Below, piece by piece: positions 45,301-52,350 of a DNA stretch of 64,000 nt. Position numbers and translations under genes: made by a program. Source of the DNA: Nitrosopumilus sp. K4 (GTDB lineage Archaea; Thermoproteota; Nitrososphaeria; Nitrososphaerales; Nitrosopumilaceae); contig NZ_CP067007.1 in the NCBI RefSeq assembly GCF_018128925.1, positions 62,001-126,000 on the forward strand, in the 5' to 3' direction. The notes beneath the pieces were generated by a model that was given only the letters and a program-made list of their open reading frames with translations, had not been told where the DNA came from and searched no databases. The stretch's first letter is position 1. Each line of letters begins with the position of its first letter.

Positions 45301-46217
45301 TATGGTTAGATAGAAAAGAAGTTACAGTGCCTGCAAATGATTCTGTAGAAATTAGTGTTAACTTAGTCCCCTCAAATAATTTAGAAACTGGCGTCTATCA
45401 GGGATTTATTACATTTGAATCAGAAAATCATAGTGTGCATGCACCTGTTTCTTATGTGATTAAAAAAGAAATTCAAAAAGATTCTCCTGTATTGATTTCT
45501 GGAAAACAAAGTGACAATATACTTTTTGGAACTGGATACACAAAAGGTGCTTTTGATATGGTTAATAGGTACATGGCAGGTGATTGGAGACAATATTATT
45601 TTGATGTTGTTGATGATTCAATAAGCTCAGCCTCAATTGAATTATCTTGGGAACATCCTGATACTAATCTTGCAGTATTTGTAATGGATCCCAAAGGAAA
45701 AATTGTTCAAACTAACATGCCCTCTGGTGTTTTTGGCCATTTTCTTGGATGGCCATCACTTGATTGGTTGGGCAATTCACTGTTTAGTCAGGGTGGTGGA
45801 TTTTTCCCAGTAAAAAATAAGGATGATACCTCTACAGTTCTCTTTGTACCAATTAATCAAACTGGAACTTATTCTCTTTTAACCCACTCTACTCTATTTG
45901 GAGGAAACAGTACGACAGAGCCAATAAACATTGCAGCAAGGTTTTCAAATATCTCATTTGAAGATTATCACATTGATGCCAAACCTCCATCTGTTCTAAT
46001 TCCTAACTTTACAAACAATGACGAAAAAATAGATACAAAAACCTCGAATAATGTATCTGATTCTAAAACAATTTCAGAAAAAACTCCAGATGCATCTGAG
46101 TTTACATCTCAAGAGATGCCAGATAACTTTGTAGTTGGTATTGCACTTGGATTGGTTATTGGAATTGCGATCGGAATTGTCATCTTTTATGTCCTCAGAC
46201 AAAAACCATCAAATTGA
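42378..46217 (+). CDS. Membrane-anchored subtilisin-like protease (S8)
   Basis: This 1279-residue protein has a signal peptide (VAIFFCIILLSSVSA) and catalytic residues Asp159 (AIVDTGVDF), His429 (FMGHGTSSAAS), Asn553 in the oxyanion site (SSAGNSGHG) and Ser653 (FGGTSMAAPL). The Asp-His gap of 270 residues is much longer than in subtilisin and holds a large inserted domain with SNGDGKDDYSAGTIG, as seen in tripeptidyl-peptidase- or pyrolysin-like enzymes. Long beta regions follow, then one C-terminal helix (VVGIALGLVIGIAIGIVIFYVL), so the protease is on the outer membrane face. It lies 15 bp after the candidate anchor gene and may process or turn over envelope proteins. Confidence 0.9.
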   Translation: MTKIVIMPKVAIFFCIILLSSVSANSYGYYGDLHFDTVEKKSDIFNSGILHVDSDFYQENNFKRYIVFGANYDDVDYLKQNSLYGINSENGFFYVMVLEKNIASDLILQGVNVIEDFQLDFHTSNEISDASRIGLITGSDVAESKYNATGKGVKIAIVDTGVDFSNPDIQHSLARDEKNHPIMLDPDGQGIILTNATFFAFIDDDEIIRNYSKPIPENYTSSVYVSKKGVFLDLTNDGKGTNIPIYNSFFPQVGNSVVFNGTLANDMKIGQNNRDYIKSKSGNYHLGVIYQGALQGSLARLQVVPVLLVDSTIAGKYDTIIPDLSTSWEDYTRFDLKSGEKPDYDFDFTDEKPIVLGSGKEFLVYDSNGDGKDDYSAGTIGAKVLDVYGVIGNHTINVDDKLKATNGTLLQPIDPKGQYFGLMTDFMGHGTSSAASITSRGIETYDIYNNTEKFTIKGVAPDAKIIPVKALWFGDTVYSWLWVAGFENNSTNWEFSGVPKADIISNSWGVSNFPSFESPPGLDVLSIILSMLSTPHSLDDDYPGITIISSAGNSGHGYGTIGLPNASPFGISVGATTNNVYVGYGPFKDQPRFGNSTIHYNHVVDFSSRGPGIIGDPKPDLMSIGAHGFVPSNVIKTEKDSKSESFSLFGGTSMAAPLVSGSTAIIMEELQKHSKEYDPFMIKNILMSSANDLENDPFTQGAGLANIENAIKFVNGEKGYFIVHNDQSYENIKKVMEPAIQNFNSTKLGFEKFSLPTKSMPMTSWFAGQLLPGDSSSTTFTIENPSDSPIQITIKPELVSLIKKYSVDSTTAITKDYPSEGKPDVYLPNYVKLSDVKTSEVMADLFDEKLIPKESSLLILNVNFPFDNFMNKTDDVYANDLKISSLYLYDWIDNNNNTKIDNDEISMVNRGGSWGTVQELRVSDPVEKFDGIPVVGVYPVPQRYSYWQGETKQNSTSMDFTLSASYYEKNTWSEIWLDRKEVTVPANDSVEISVNLVPSNNLETGVYQGFITFESENHSVHAPVSYVIKKEIQKDSPVLISGKQSDNILFGTGYTKGAFDMVNRYMAGDWRQYYFDVVDDSISSASIELSWEHPDTNLAVFVMDPKGKIVQTNMPSGVFGHFLGWPSLDWLGNSLFSQGGGFFPVKNKDDTSTVLFVPINQTGTYSLLTHSTLFGGNSTTEPINIAARFSNISFEDYHIDAKPPSVLIPNFTNNDEKIDTKTSNNVSDSKTISEKTPDASEFTSQEMPDNFVVGIALGLVIGIAIGIVIFYVLRQKPSN

Positions 46218-46227
46218 TTGAACAAGG

Positions 46228-46235
46228 TTTATAAG
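46228..46235 (+). promoter_or_regulatory. TATA box of the Rieske/cytochrome b operon
   Basis: TTTATAAG begins 32 bp before ATG 46260, giving a leaderless transcript. The same eight bases at the same distance precede the cupredoxin gene. Confidence 0.7.
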
Positions 46236-46259
46236 CAATTTGGCGAGTACGACAGCTGA

Positions 46260-46865
46260 ATGTCAGAGCAGGGGACCCAAAAGTCTGGCGGATTATCCAG
46301 AAGGGATTTTCTTAAATTGATGGGAGCTGCAGGTACAGGCTTAGCATTTGCTCCATTTGTTCCATTTGGAAATTTTATGCCAAACCCATCTCAAGCATCA
46401 CTTGAAAAAGTACCTGTAATTTTACCTGATGGGACTCAGGCAAACGTCAAAACATTTCCACTTAACCATTCTGAAGTAATTACTTATCCAAGTACCGGTG
46501 ATCCTGCACTTGATACAGAAGCTTTTCGAAAATGGCAATTTATTCGACTACCTGAAGAATATGGTGGATCAGCACAAGATGTAACAGCTTTTAGAGCATT
46601 TAGTATGGTGTGTCTTCATCTTTGGTGTTTATGGAAATATTGGCCTGAAGAAACAAAGAAGAGAGGTGAATGTCCTTGTCATGGAAGTGTTTATGACCCA
46701 AGAACTGGGACTGCATACATTGGACCTGCATCCTTGCAAGCCGCACCTTCTAACACTTTGCCAAAATTAGATTTTGAAGCTGACTCTGATGGTTTCTTGT
46801 GGGTATTGCCACCTGTTTGGGGTGTAAATGATAATGGAGTGATTGGATATGGCCGCTTCGCTTGA
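46260..46865 (+). CDS. Rieske iron-sulfur protein
   Basis: This is the 201-residue Rieske subunit of the complex III analogue. It opens with a Tat-type signal anchor (SRRDFLKLMGAAGTG) that carries a folded [2Fe-2S] protein across the membrane. The cluster ligands are CLHLWC and CPCHGS; the usual Gly in CTHLGC is Trp here. It passes electrons from quinol, through cytochrome b, to the blue copper protein downstream. Cytochrome b starts 17 bp inside its 3' end, so the two are co-translated. ATG 46260 is supported by the TATA spacing. Confidence 0.93.
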   Translation: MSEQGTQKSGGLSRRDFLKLMGAAGTGLAFAPFVPFGNFMPNPSQASLEKVPVILPDGTQANVKTFPLNHSEVITYPSTGDPALDTEAFRKWQFIRLPEEYGGSAQDVTAFRAFSMVCLHLWCLWKYWPEETKKRGECPCHGSVYDPRTGTAYIGPASLQAAPSNTLPKLDFEADSDGFLWVLPPVWGVNDNGVIGYGRFA

Positions 46866-48426
46866 GAGAAGAACTGGCGCAGTAGCGTTCTTTTACTGGT
46901 TATGGGATGGATTAGACAGAACAATTTTTACTGCAATCAAGTTTTCATTTCCTGCACGTTTTGTAAGTCCGTTTGGATTTTTAGGAATGCTAACATTTGT
47001 TGTATTTGTCATCTTGGGAATTTCAGGAGCTCTCTTGATGTTTTACTATCAACCTATGTTGGATAGAGCTTGGGACAGTGTTCAGTTTATCAACGACGAA
47101 GTTCCATTTGGTTTTCATATTAGAAACATTCACTACCATGGTTCTAATGCTATGGTTCTTTTAGCTGTACTTCACATGTATTATCAATACTTTAGTGGAA
47201 GATACAAAATTAGAAATGAGATTCTTTGGGCAACTGGTGTTATTTTAGGGACCGTAACAATTCTTGAAGCATTTACTGGTTATGATATTATTTTTAGTGA
47301 ACGTGCAGAACTTGCAATTAGTATTGCAGCGTCGTTGACCACATCTATTCCTGTTATTGGGCCTACAATGCGTGATGCGATGTTTGGTGCGGGATTCTCA
47401 GACTTTGTTTTGAGATTTTATGCTCAGCATGTTTTCCTTTTACCATTGGTGATGCTTGGATTAATGGCAGTGCACTTTCCAAGATTCCTTGTGTTTGATG
47501 TGCCAATGGTTATGGCAATCGGCGGTGCTATTTTGATTACTGGTGGTGTTTTCCCAATTGATATGGGCTTCAAGTTTGAGCCTACTGTGCCACCTGGAAT
47601 TACAGTGCCTGAATGGTACTTGACTGGAATCTATGCATTTTTGAGAACCCAGTATGACAAGTTTGTAACAGGCGTCTTGTGGCCTGGAATATTCATAGCT
47701 GCAATTATGCTAACGCCGTTTATTGATAGATACAAGAAATTCTCTTGGAAAGATCGTCCTATAATCACTGCATTTGGAATTACTGGATTGGCCCAAGTAA
47801 TGGTTACAACCTACTGGGGATTCTATATTCCTGCAGATACTACACTGTCACTAGTAGAGCGTTTGGTAATTGATCCTGTATTCTTGTATTCAGTAATGAT
47901 ATTGATGGTTCCTCTAGGATTTGGATTCACATACATGATGATTAAACTTGCAAAAGAATCCGAAAGAAAAGCAAAATTAGCCAAGGAAAAGGGACCAAAC
48001 AAAGTCGCAACAATTAACCTATCTCAAAAATGGATTAATTGGCTGCTTGTTGCATTGTTAGCGTTCCAAGTATTCCTAAACATCGCTGCATATAATGCAG
48101 CCTTGACTGGAATGAAGAATATTTCTCTATTCTTTATTGGATTGATTCTAATTGTGTTTGCAGCATTTTTCCATATCTACAGGTATGGTATGAATGAAGC
48201 AAAAAATGCTCCACCACCACCTCCAATTCCAATACCAGATGAAAAGCCAAAAGAAATTGCACAAGAAGAGACTGTTCCAGAACCAGGAAAAATCCCAGAA
48301 GGAGAAGCATCTGGTGAAAAACCAAAAGCGATTGCTCCAGAAGTCCAGACTCCAAAAACTCAAGCAGAATTGGGTTCAGGAACAAACAGTCCTGACATTG
48401 GTGCATCAGATCTAAACAAACCATAA
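46849..48426 (+). CDS. Cytochrome b subunit with charged C-terminal tail
   Basis: This is a 525-residue quinol-oxidising membrane subunit. Eight or more transmembrane helices are seen. The heme-ligand His pairs lie in NIHYHGSNAMVLLAVLHMYYQ and AQHVFLLPLVMLGLMAVHF. PEWYLTGIYAFLRT replaces the PEWY loop region of the Qo site. After about residue 450 a Pro/Glu/Lys-rich soluble tail of some 60-70 residues follows (PPPPIPIPDEKPKE), not found in most cytochromes b. The start is ATG 46849 (MAASLERR), overlapping the Rieske gene by 17 bp; a TTG at 46843 is also in frame. Confidence 0.93.
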   Translation: MAASLERRTGAVAFFYWLWDGLDRTIFTAIKFSFPARFVSPFGFLGMLTFVVFVILGISGALLMFYYQPMLDRAWDSVQFINDEVPFGFHIRNIHYHGSNAMVLLAVLHMYYQYFSGRYKIRNEILWATGVILGTVTILEAFTGYDIIFSERAELAISIAASLTTSIPVIGPTMRDAMFGAGFSDFVLRFYAQHVFLLPLVMLGLMAVHFPRFLVFDVPMVMAIGGAILITGGVFPIDMGFKFEPTVPPGITVPEWYLTGIYAFLRTQYDKFVTGVLWPGIFIAAIMLTPFIDRYKKFSWKDRPIITAFGITGLAQVMVTTYWGFYIPADTTLSLVERLVIDPVFLYSVMILMVPLGFGFTYMMIKLAKESERKAKLAKEKGPNKVATINLSQKWINWLLVALLAFQVFLNIAAYNAALTGMKNISLFFIGLILIVFAAFFHIYRYGMNEAKNAPPPPPIPIPDEKPKEIAQEETVPEPGKIPEGEASGEKPKAIAPEVQTPKTQAELGSGTNSPDIGASDLNKP

Positions 48427-48438
48427 AACCAAACAAGC

Positions 48439-48446
48439 TTTATAAG
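48439..48446 (+). promoter_or_regulatory. TATA box of the cupredoxin gene
   Basis: TTTATAAG begins 32 bp before ATG 48471, the same sequence and distance as for the Rieske gene. The cupredoxin is thus likely to have its own leaderless promoter with matched strength. Confidence 0.7.
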
Positions 48447-48470
48447 TTCTCCAAAGACCTAGTAGAATCG

Positions 48471-48935
48471 ATGAGTGCACCGACTTCTAGTCATGCATAT
48501 GGCATTGGAGTTATTGCAATTATTGTAGCACTATCTGCAAGCGTGGTTTTTTACACTTCGTACTATCTTCCAGAGTCTCTTGCAAAACCATCAGTTGATG
48601 AACATGTTTTGCACCCTGTTGAGGAAATGATTATTGATATGATTCCTGGTTCAGCCAATCCTGAGCAACAAGACAACTTTGTTCCTAAACTGGTAAATGT
48701 TCAACTATCCATTGATAATCATGTAATATGGACAAACAGCGATGAAACTCCTCACACTGTAACCCCAGATCACAGACATGAAGACTCGTACAGCGGAGAC
48801 TTTGGTTCCCCCGGAGTTGTAAAACCTGGAGAGACATACGAATTTCTCTTTACTGAAGAACAAGAAGTTGCATATCATTGCAGTCCTCATCCCTGGATGA
48901 CTGGAACAGTTACTGTAACTAAGGCCCGATTCTAA
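48471..48935 (+). CDS. Membrane-anchored blue copper protein (plastocyanin-like)
   Basis: This 154-residue cupredoxin carries electrons on the outer membrane face. A membrane anchor (about 11-31, GVIAIIVALSASVVFYTSYY) precedes the copper domain. Ligands are His in ETPHTVTPDHRH and Cys, His and Met in YHCSPHPWM, the type 1 copper set. Ammonia-oxidising archaea use many such proteins in place of cytochrome c; here it probably takes electrons from the Rieske protein encoded just upstream. Its stop overlaps the convergent gene by 4 bp. Confidence 0.93.
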   Translation: MSAPTSSHAYGIGVIAIIVALSASVVFYTSYYLPESLAKPSVDEHVLHPVEEMIIDMIPGSANPEQQDNFVPKLVNVQLSIDNHVIWTNSDETPHTVTPDHRHEDSYSGDFGSPGVVKPGETYEFLFTEEQEVAYHCSPHPWMTGTVTVTKARF

Positions 48936-49291
48936 CTGGAATATTTTGCAAAAATTATCTGACTTTCGATTTCTTTATGTTGTTCAATAATTGATGCTCT
49001 AAACTTTACTTCGTGTTCCTGCTTTGGTTCAAAATCAATTGTAGCAGTAAACTCTGCCTTGTTTTCGGGCATTGTGTCCTTGTTGATAAATAACCTCGAA
49101 ACATTTTGTGATATTTTCTTTCCATTAGAAGACTTGTAAATAATATGTTCATTTGAATCTAAAATCTGTGTATTGATTACGACTCCGTCATATCTTCCTG
49201 GGTATGAAACAGTAATTATCCCTTTGATCTCTGATTTTGGATGAATCTCTTTTGGCTCTAAGGAAAATTCAATGTCTTTCACGTGTACCAC
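48932..49291 (-). CDS. Conserved beta-sandwich hypothetical protein
   Basis: This is a 119-residue protein with no firm name. Strand-like repeats IEFSLEPKEIHPKSEIKGIITVSYPGRYDG and FTATIDFEPKQEHEVKFRASII suggest an arrestin-like Ig fold. There is no signal or membrane helix, so it is cytosolic. The start is GTG at 49291, or a second GTG at 49282 giving MKDIEF; neither can be decided. It overlaps the cupredoxin stop by 4 bp and lies next to the tRNA on the same strand. Confidence 0.65.
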   Translation of the reverse strand: MVHVKDIEFSLEPKEIHPKSEIKGIITVSYPGRYDGVVINTQILDSNEHIIYKSSNGKKISQNVSRLFINKDTMPENKAEFTATIDFEPKQEHEVKFRASIIEQHKEIESQIIFAKYSS

Positions 49292-49322
49292 CTGTCTTGT
49301 TGAGAATAAATAATTTGTTAAG

Positions 49323-49397
49323 TGGGCCCAAAGGGCTTCGATCCCTTGACCATTGGATTAGAAGTCCAACACTCTATCCATGCTGAGCTATAGGCCC
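49323..49397 (-). tRNA. tRNA-Arg (anticodon TCT)
   Basis: A complete 75-nt cloverleaf is read on the minus strand: acceptor GGGCCTA/TGGGCCC with discriminator A, D-stem GCTC/GAGT, anticodon stem TTGGA/TCCAA around the loop CTTCTAA (anticodon TCT, reading AGA), a five-base variable loop, and T-stem AAGGG/CCCTT around ATCGAAG. The first T-loop base is A where T is usual. There is no intron and the CCA end is not encoded. Confidence 0.93.
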
Positions 49398-49419
49398 AAG
49401 AATCTGGAAATTAATTACC

Positions 49420-49427
49420 ATTTTAAG
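49420..49427 (-). promoter_or_regulatory. TATA box of tRNA-Arg
   Basis: CTTAAAAT on the minus strand is centred about 26 bp upstream of the tRNA 5' end, the expected position for archaeal TBP binding when transcription starts at the mature end. Confidence 0.6.
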
Positions 49428-49430
49428 GGT

Positions 49431-50273
49431 TTACAACCAGTTTTTCTGATAATTCTCTCTTTCCATTTTGAAGAGAAACTGCTGAGCATATCCTGCATAT
49501 GGACCAAAATAATCAATTATCTTTTCATGCAATAATGTATACTGTTTATCTGTTATTGATTTTGTTTTTGTATTGAATTTTTCACTATAATATTTCTGTA
49601 AAATTCTAAACATCCATCTATCTAATGGAAACGCATCAAATTTTTCTAAAGAAAAAAGCAAAATACAATCTGCAACTTTATTTCCAATTCCCGGTACTTG
49701 CAAAATATTTTTTTTTGCCTCATAATAGTCGCATTTTTTTAAATAATCAAAGTCAATTATGCCACTCTCAATCATTTTTGCTGCATTAATAACAAATTTG
49801 GATCTATATCCCAAACCACAATTTTTTATTTCTTCCAAAGTTGAATTTGCTATGGTTTTTGAATCTGGGAACAAGAAAAACTCTTTTTTATCAAACTCAA
49901 TTTTTTCCCCTAGTTTTATTGACAAGTTTTCAAGGCTGTTTCTAATCTTCTGAATGTTTGAGTTTGATGATGCAATAAATGAGATAAAACATTGAAATGG
50001 ATCTTGTCTTAAAACTCGTAGTCCTAGGTATTTTTTTATTGCATTTTTAATGATTTTATCTTTGGAAATGCTTTGAATGATTTTCTTCATGTTGTCCCTT
50101 TTTCTTAAAAAATCTAATCTGTAATTCTGATATGACTTTATTTTTCCATATTTGTTAATCTCTAGAATATCTTGTCCATTTACTCCGTACCACAAACCAT
50201 CGTATTTCTTCCAAAGAAAAACTTGACCGCTGTTAATTGTATTTTCTAAATTGATCTTATTGTAATCGATCAT
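49431..50273 (-). CDS. 8-oxoguanine DNA glycosylase/AP lyase (OGG1 type)
   Basis: This protein of about 280 residues removes 8-oxoguanine from DNA. SGQVFLWKK is the OGG N-terminal signature. The helix-hairpin-helix ends in QVPGIGNKVADCILLFSL with the catalytic Lys, and AFPLDRWMFR has the catalytic Asp. RQDPFQCFISFIASSNSN is the OGG1-like recognition helix. I set the start at ATG 50273, one base after the upstream stop; an ATG at 50294 would overlap the upstream gene by 20 bp and adds MRQFLSK. It is the second gene of an operon with the nuclease. Confidence 0.9.
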   Translation of the reverse strand: MIDYNKINLENTINSGQVFLWKKYDGLWYGVNGQDILEINKYGKIKSYQNYRLDFLRKRDNMKKIIQSISKDKIIKNAIKKYLGLRVLRQDPFQCFISFIASSNSNIQKIRNSLENLSIKLGEKIEFDKKEFFLFPDSKTIANSTLEEIKNCGLGYRSKFVINAAKMIESGIIDFDYLKKCDYYEAKKNILQVPGIGNKVADCILLFSLEKFDAFPLDRWMFRILQKYYSEKFNTKTKSITDKQYTLLHEKIIDYFGPYAGYAQQFLFKMERENYQKNWL

Positions 50274-50274
50274 C

Positions 50275-51540
50275 TTAGACAGAAATTGTCTCATTTACCG
50301 CTGGAGCATATGCTTCAAGGCCAAATTTCTCATGAATTTCTTGGGCAAATTTGTCACACGATTCTGCATCTCCATGAACAGTCAAAACTTTGGGATTTCC
50401 TTTGATCTTTTTAATCAACTCAAAGAGTTCATTTCTGTCAGAATGTCCTGAAAATTCAAACTGTTTTACCTCTGCTAATACATTAAGATCTTTGCCCCTT
50501 GAAGATACTTTGCCAGTTTCTAGTAATTTTCTTCCAGGCGTTCCCTCACCTTGATATGATACAAGTGCAATTCCATTTTTATCGTCAAAAGCTAGTTGTT
50601 GCAAATAATACACTGCATTTCCGCCAACCAGCATTCCAGCTGGTGATATTACAACGCAAGGCTCTTCCATTGCACGTTTTCTTTCTCCATGCTCTCTAAT
50701 TGATAATGCGCTGTTTATTGCATCTGCAAAAACTTTAGGATCTCTTAGATAATTTGGATGTCTAAACATAATTTCATTTACTTTTAGTGCCATTCCGTCC
50801 ATAATGATTCTATGTTTGAAATTTGCATTTCTTAAAATACAAGCAATTTCTTGAGAACGCTCAACTGAAAATGATGGGATAAACAATGTTCCTTTTCTAT
50901 CCATTACTTCATTTGCAAACTCTAAAAGCTGTTTTTCAGATTCTTTTCTTGGTATTTGCTCTGTCTGAGAATACGTACTCTCCGTTATTAACAAATCAAT
51001 ATCTCCTACATCTAAATCTGCTTCACGTAACATTCTTGAACCGTGAATTTTAATGTCTCCTGTATAGAAAAGACGTTTTTTTTCTGACTCAACAAGTACT
51101 GTACTTCCTCCTATCACATGTCCTGATTCTCTGAACTCAAATGAGGCATTTCCTTTTGTTATTTTTTGTCTATATCCAATCTCTTTGGCGTTTCTCATCA
51201 TGTTGTTTAATTCTGGTATGTCAAATGGATGGGCATTTTTTTCAATTTTTAACATATCTTCAATCAATAATTTTGACAAATCAAAGGTTGGAGGTGTAGC
51301 ATAAACATCTGTGCTTCCACTGACAAAAAGAGATGGCACATTTCCTGAGTGATCTAGATGAGCATGAGTGATGATTATGGCATCCAAATCTTTAGGTTTT
51401 ACATGAACTGGATATCCTGGTGGGGTGCCTCTTTTTCCAAATAATACTCCATAATCTAAGAGAAGGTTAGTCCCTCCGCAGTTTACTAGAAATCCAGAAC
51501 GACCTACCTCATTTGCCGCTCCTAAAACTTTTACATCCAA
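50275..51540 (-). CDS. Beta-CASP metallo-beta-lactamase ribonuclease (aCPSF2-like)
   Basis: This 421-residue enzyme is of the CPSF73/RNase J superfamily. Motif 2 is THAHLDHSG, with GHVIGGSTVL and YTGDIKIHGSR for metal ligands, and LITESTYS, ISPAGMLVGG and FSGHSDRNEL (motif C) mark the beta-CASP part. There is no N-terminal KH domain, unlike aCPSF1 (about 630 residues), so it fits the shorter aCPSF2 group, a 5'-3' exonuclease or endonuclease on RNA. The start is at ATG 51540 (MDVKVLG). It is the first gene of the operon with the glycosylase. Confidence 0.88.
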   Translation of the reverse strand: MDVKVLGAANEVGRSGFLVNCGGTNLLLDYGVLFGKRGTPPGYPVHVKPKDLDAIIITHAHLDHSGNVPSLFVSGSTDVYATPPTFDLSKLLIEDMLKIEKNAHPFDIPELNNMMRNAKEIGYRQKITKGNASFEFRESGHVIGGSTVLVESEKKRLFYTGDIKIHGSRMLREADLDVGDIDLLITESTYSQTEQIPRKESEKQLLEFANEVMDRKGTLFIPSFSVERSQEIACILRNANFKHRIIMDGMALKVNEIMFRHPNYLRDPKVFADAINSALSIREHGERKRAMEEPCVVISPAGMLVGGNAVYYLQQLAFDDKNGIALVSYQGEGTPGRKLLETGKVSSRGKDLNVLAEVKQFEFSGHSDRNELFELIKKIKGNPKVLTVHGDAESCDKFAQEIHEKFGLEAYAPAVNETISV

Positions 51541-51585
51541 GGAATAGATTGCATTTTTATCAACGTTAAAACCTTCTTAACTGTC

Positions 51586-51651
51586 GATCCGATCATTATG
51601 TCTCCTAAAGAATCTACAAAAGCTTTAATTAGTGTAAGCTAAGATCCGATC
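51586..51651. repeat. GATCCGATC direct-repeat pair in a promoter region
   Basis: GATCCGATC occurs at 51586-51594 and 51643-51651, flanking the TATA-like TTTAATTA at 51624-51631 upstream of the 70-residue gene. A third copy lies at 19324-19332, also in a promoter region. It could bind a regulator; that is untested. Confidence 0.4.
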
Positions 51652-51654
51652 CAC

Positions 51655-51867
51655 ATGGGAAGAAGCTTCCAAGAATGGTTAAATCAACAAGATCAAAGCG
51701 TCGTCGCTAAAACACGTGCAGGTGACGAAGCAAACAAACCACTTCTTAACCAAATTAACTGGATTTGGGTAAACAATCTGATGAATCAGAAAGCAGACCT
51801 TAATCCAACTTCAGCTGAATTACTTGACTGGGTAACCTCCGGTCAAATAGACGCAATGAGAAAATAA
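51655..51867 (+). CDS. Small conserved-looking protein of unknown function
   Basis: This is a 70-residue cytosolic protein I do not recognise. It is rich in Asn, Gln and Trp (WLNQQDQ, INWIWVNNLMNQK, LLDWVTSGQIDAM) and helical by composition, with no cysteines or signal. A TTTAATTA box starts 31 bp before the ATG, and a hairpin plus T-tract follows the stop, so it is a complete single-gene transcription unit. That architecture and the GATCCGATC repeats around its promoter suggest a regulated, possibly abundant small protein. Confidence 0.7.
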   Translation: MGRSFQEWLNQQDQSVVAKTRAGDEANKPLLNQINWIWVNNLMNQKADLNPTSAELLDWVTSGQIDAMRK

Positions 51868-51898
51868 ACGTGTAAATCACGTTATCTTTTTGTTTTTT
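51867..51898 (+). terminator. Hairpin plus T-tract terminator
   Basis: AACGTG-TAAAT-CACGTT forms a perfect 6-bp stem with a 5-nt loop, directly followed by ATCTTTTTGTTTTTT. It overlaps the last base of the stop codon of the 70-residue gene. Confidence 0.7.
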
Positions 51899-51977
51899 AA
51901 AATATTTGTCATCTAGATTCTGCGCACATTTTTTTTGACGATCAATTTCATAACCCTGTTATGAATTTCAATCATGG

Positions 51978-51985
51978 TTTAAATA
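51978..51985 (+). promoter_or_regulatory. TATA box of the ferredoxin gene
   Basis: TTTAAATA begins 33 bp before ATG 52011, again giving a leaderless transcript. Confidence 0.65.
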
Positions 51986-52010
51986 GTCACCAAGCGATGA
52001 TTAAGTTGTA

Positions 52011-52313
52011 ATGCCAATAGCAATACTTCCAGACATCGATGAACAAAGATGTATCGGATGTGCACTATGTGTAGAAATCTGTACTTCTCTTGGTCCTGAT
52101 GTCCTTAGAGTTAAACCTGTTGAAGGCTGGAAGAGAGGTAAAGCATTTGTTTTCTACCCAGAAAGATGTATTTCTGATGGTGCATGCATCGGTGTATGCC
52201 CAACAAAATCAATCTTTTGGATGAGACCAATGAATTACACTGCTGGACAACCAGTTCCTCTTCACAAAAATGGTGTCTTCATCAAAGGTTGGGCAGAAGA
52301 CGCAGCTCTATAA
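52011..52313 (+). CDS. 4Fe-4S ferredoxin
   Basis: This 100-residue electron carrier has two cluster motifs. The first is CIGCALCVEIC (CxxCxxCxxxC); the second is CISDGACIGVCP, in which the spacing between the first two cysteines is enlarged (CX5DxACxGxCP form: C-ISDGA-C-IGV-C), so the second cluster may have one unusual ligand or be 3Fe-4S. It is a single gene between T-rich ends, with a strong TATA box. It probably supplies reducing power to several reductases; no partner is adjacent. Confidence 0.9.
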   Translation: MPIAILPDIDEQRCIGCALCVEICTSLGPDVLRVKPVEGWKRGKAFVFYPERCISDGACIGVCPTKSIFWMRPMNYTAGQPVPLHKNGVFIKGWAEDAAL

Positions 52314-52332
52314 GCTGTATCTTAAGCACACA

Positions 52333-52349
52333 CTTTTTTCTTATTTTTA
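52333..52349. terminator. T/A-rich convergent terminator region
   Basis: CTTTTTTCTTATTTTTAATTAA lies between the ferredoxin stop and the end of tgtA; the T runs serve the plus strand and the A run opposite may serve tgtA. Confidence 0.4.
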
Positions 52350-52350
52350 A

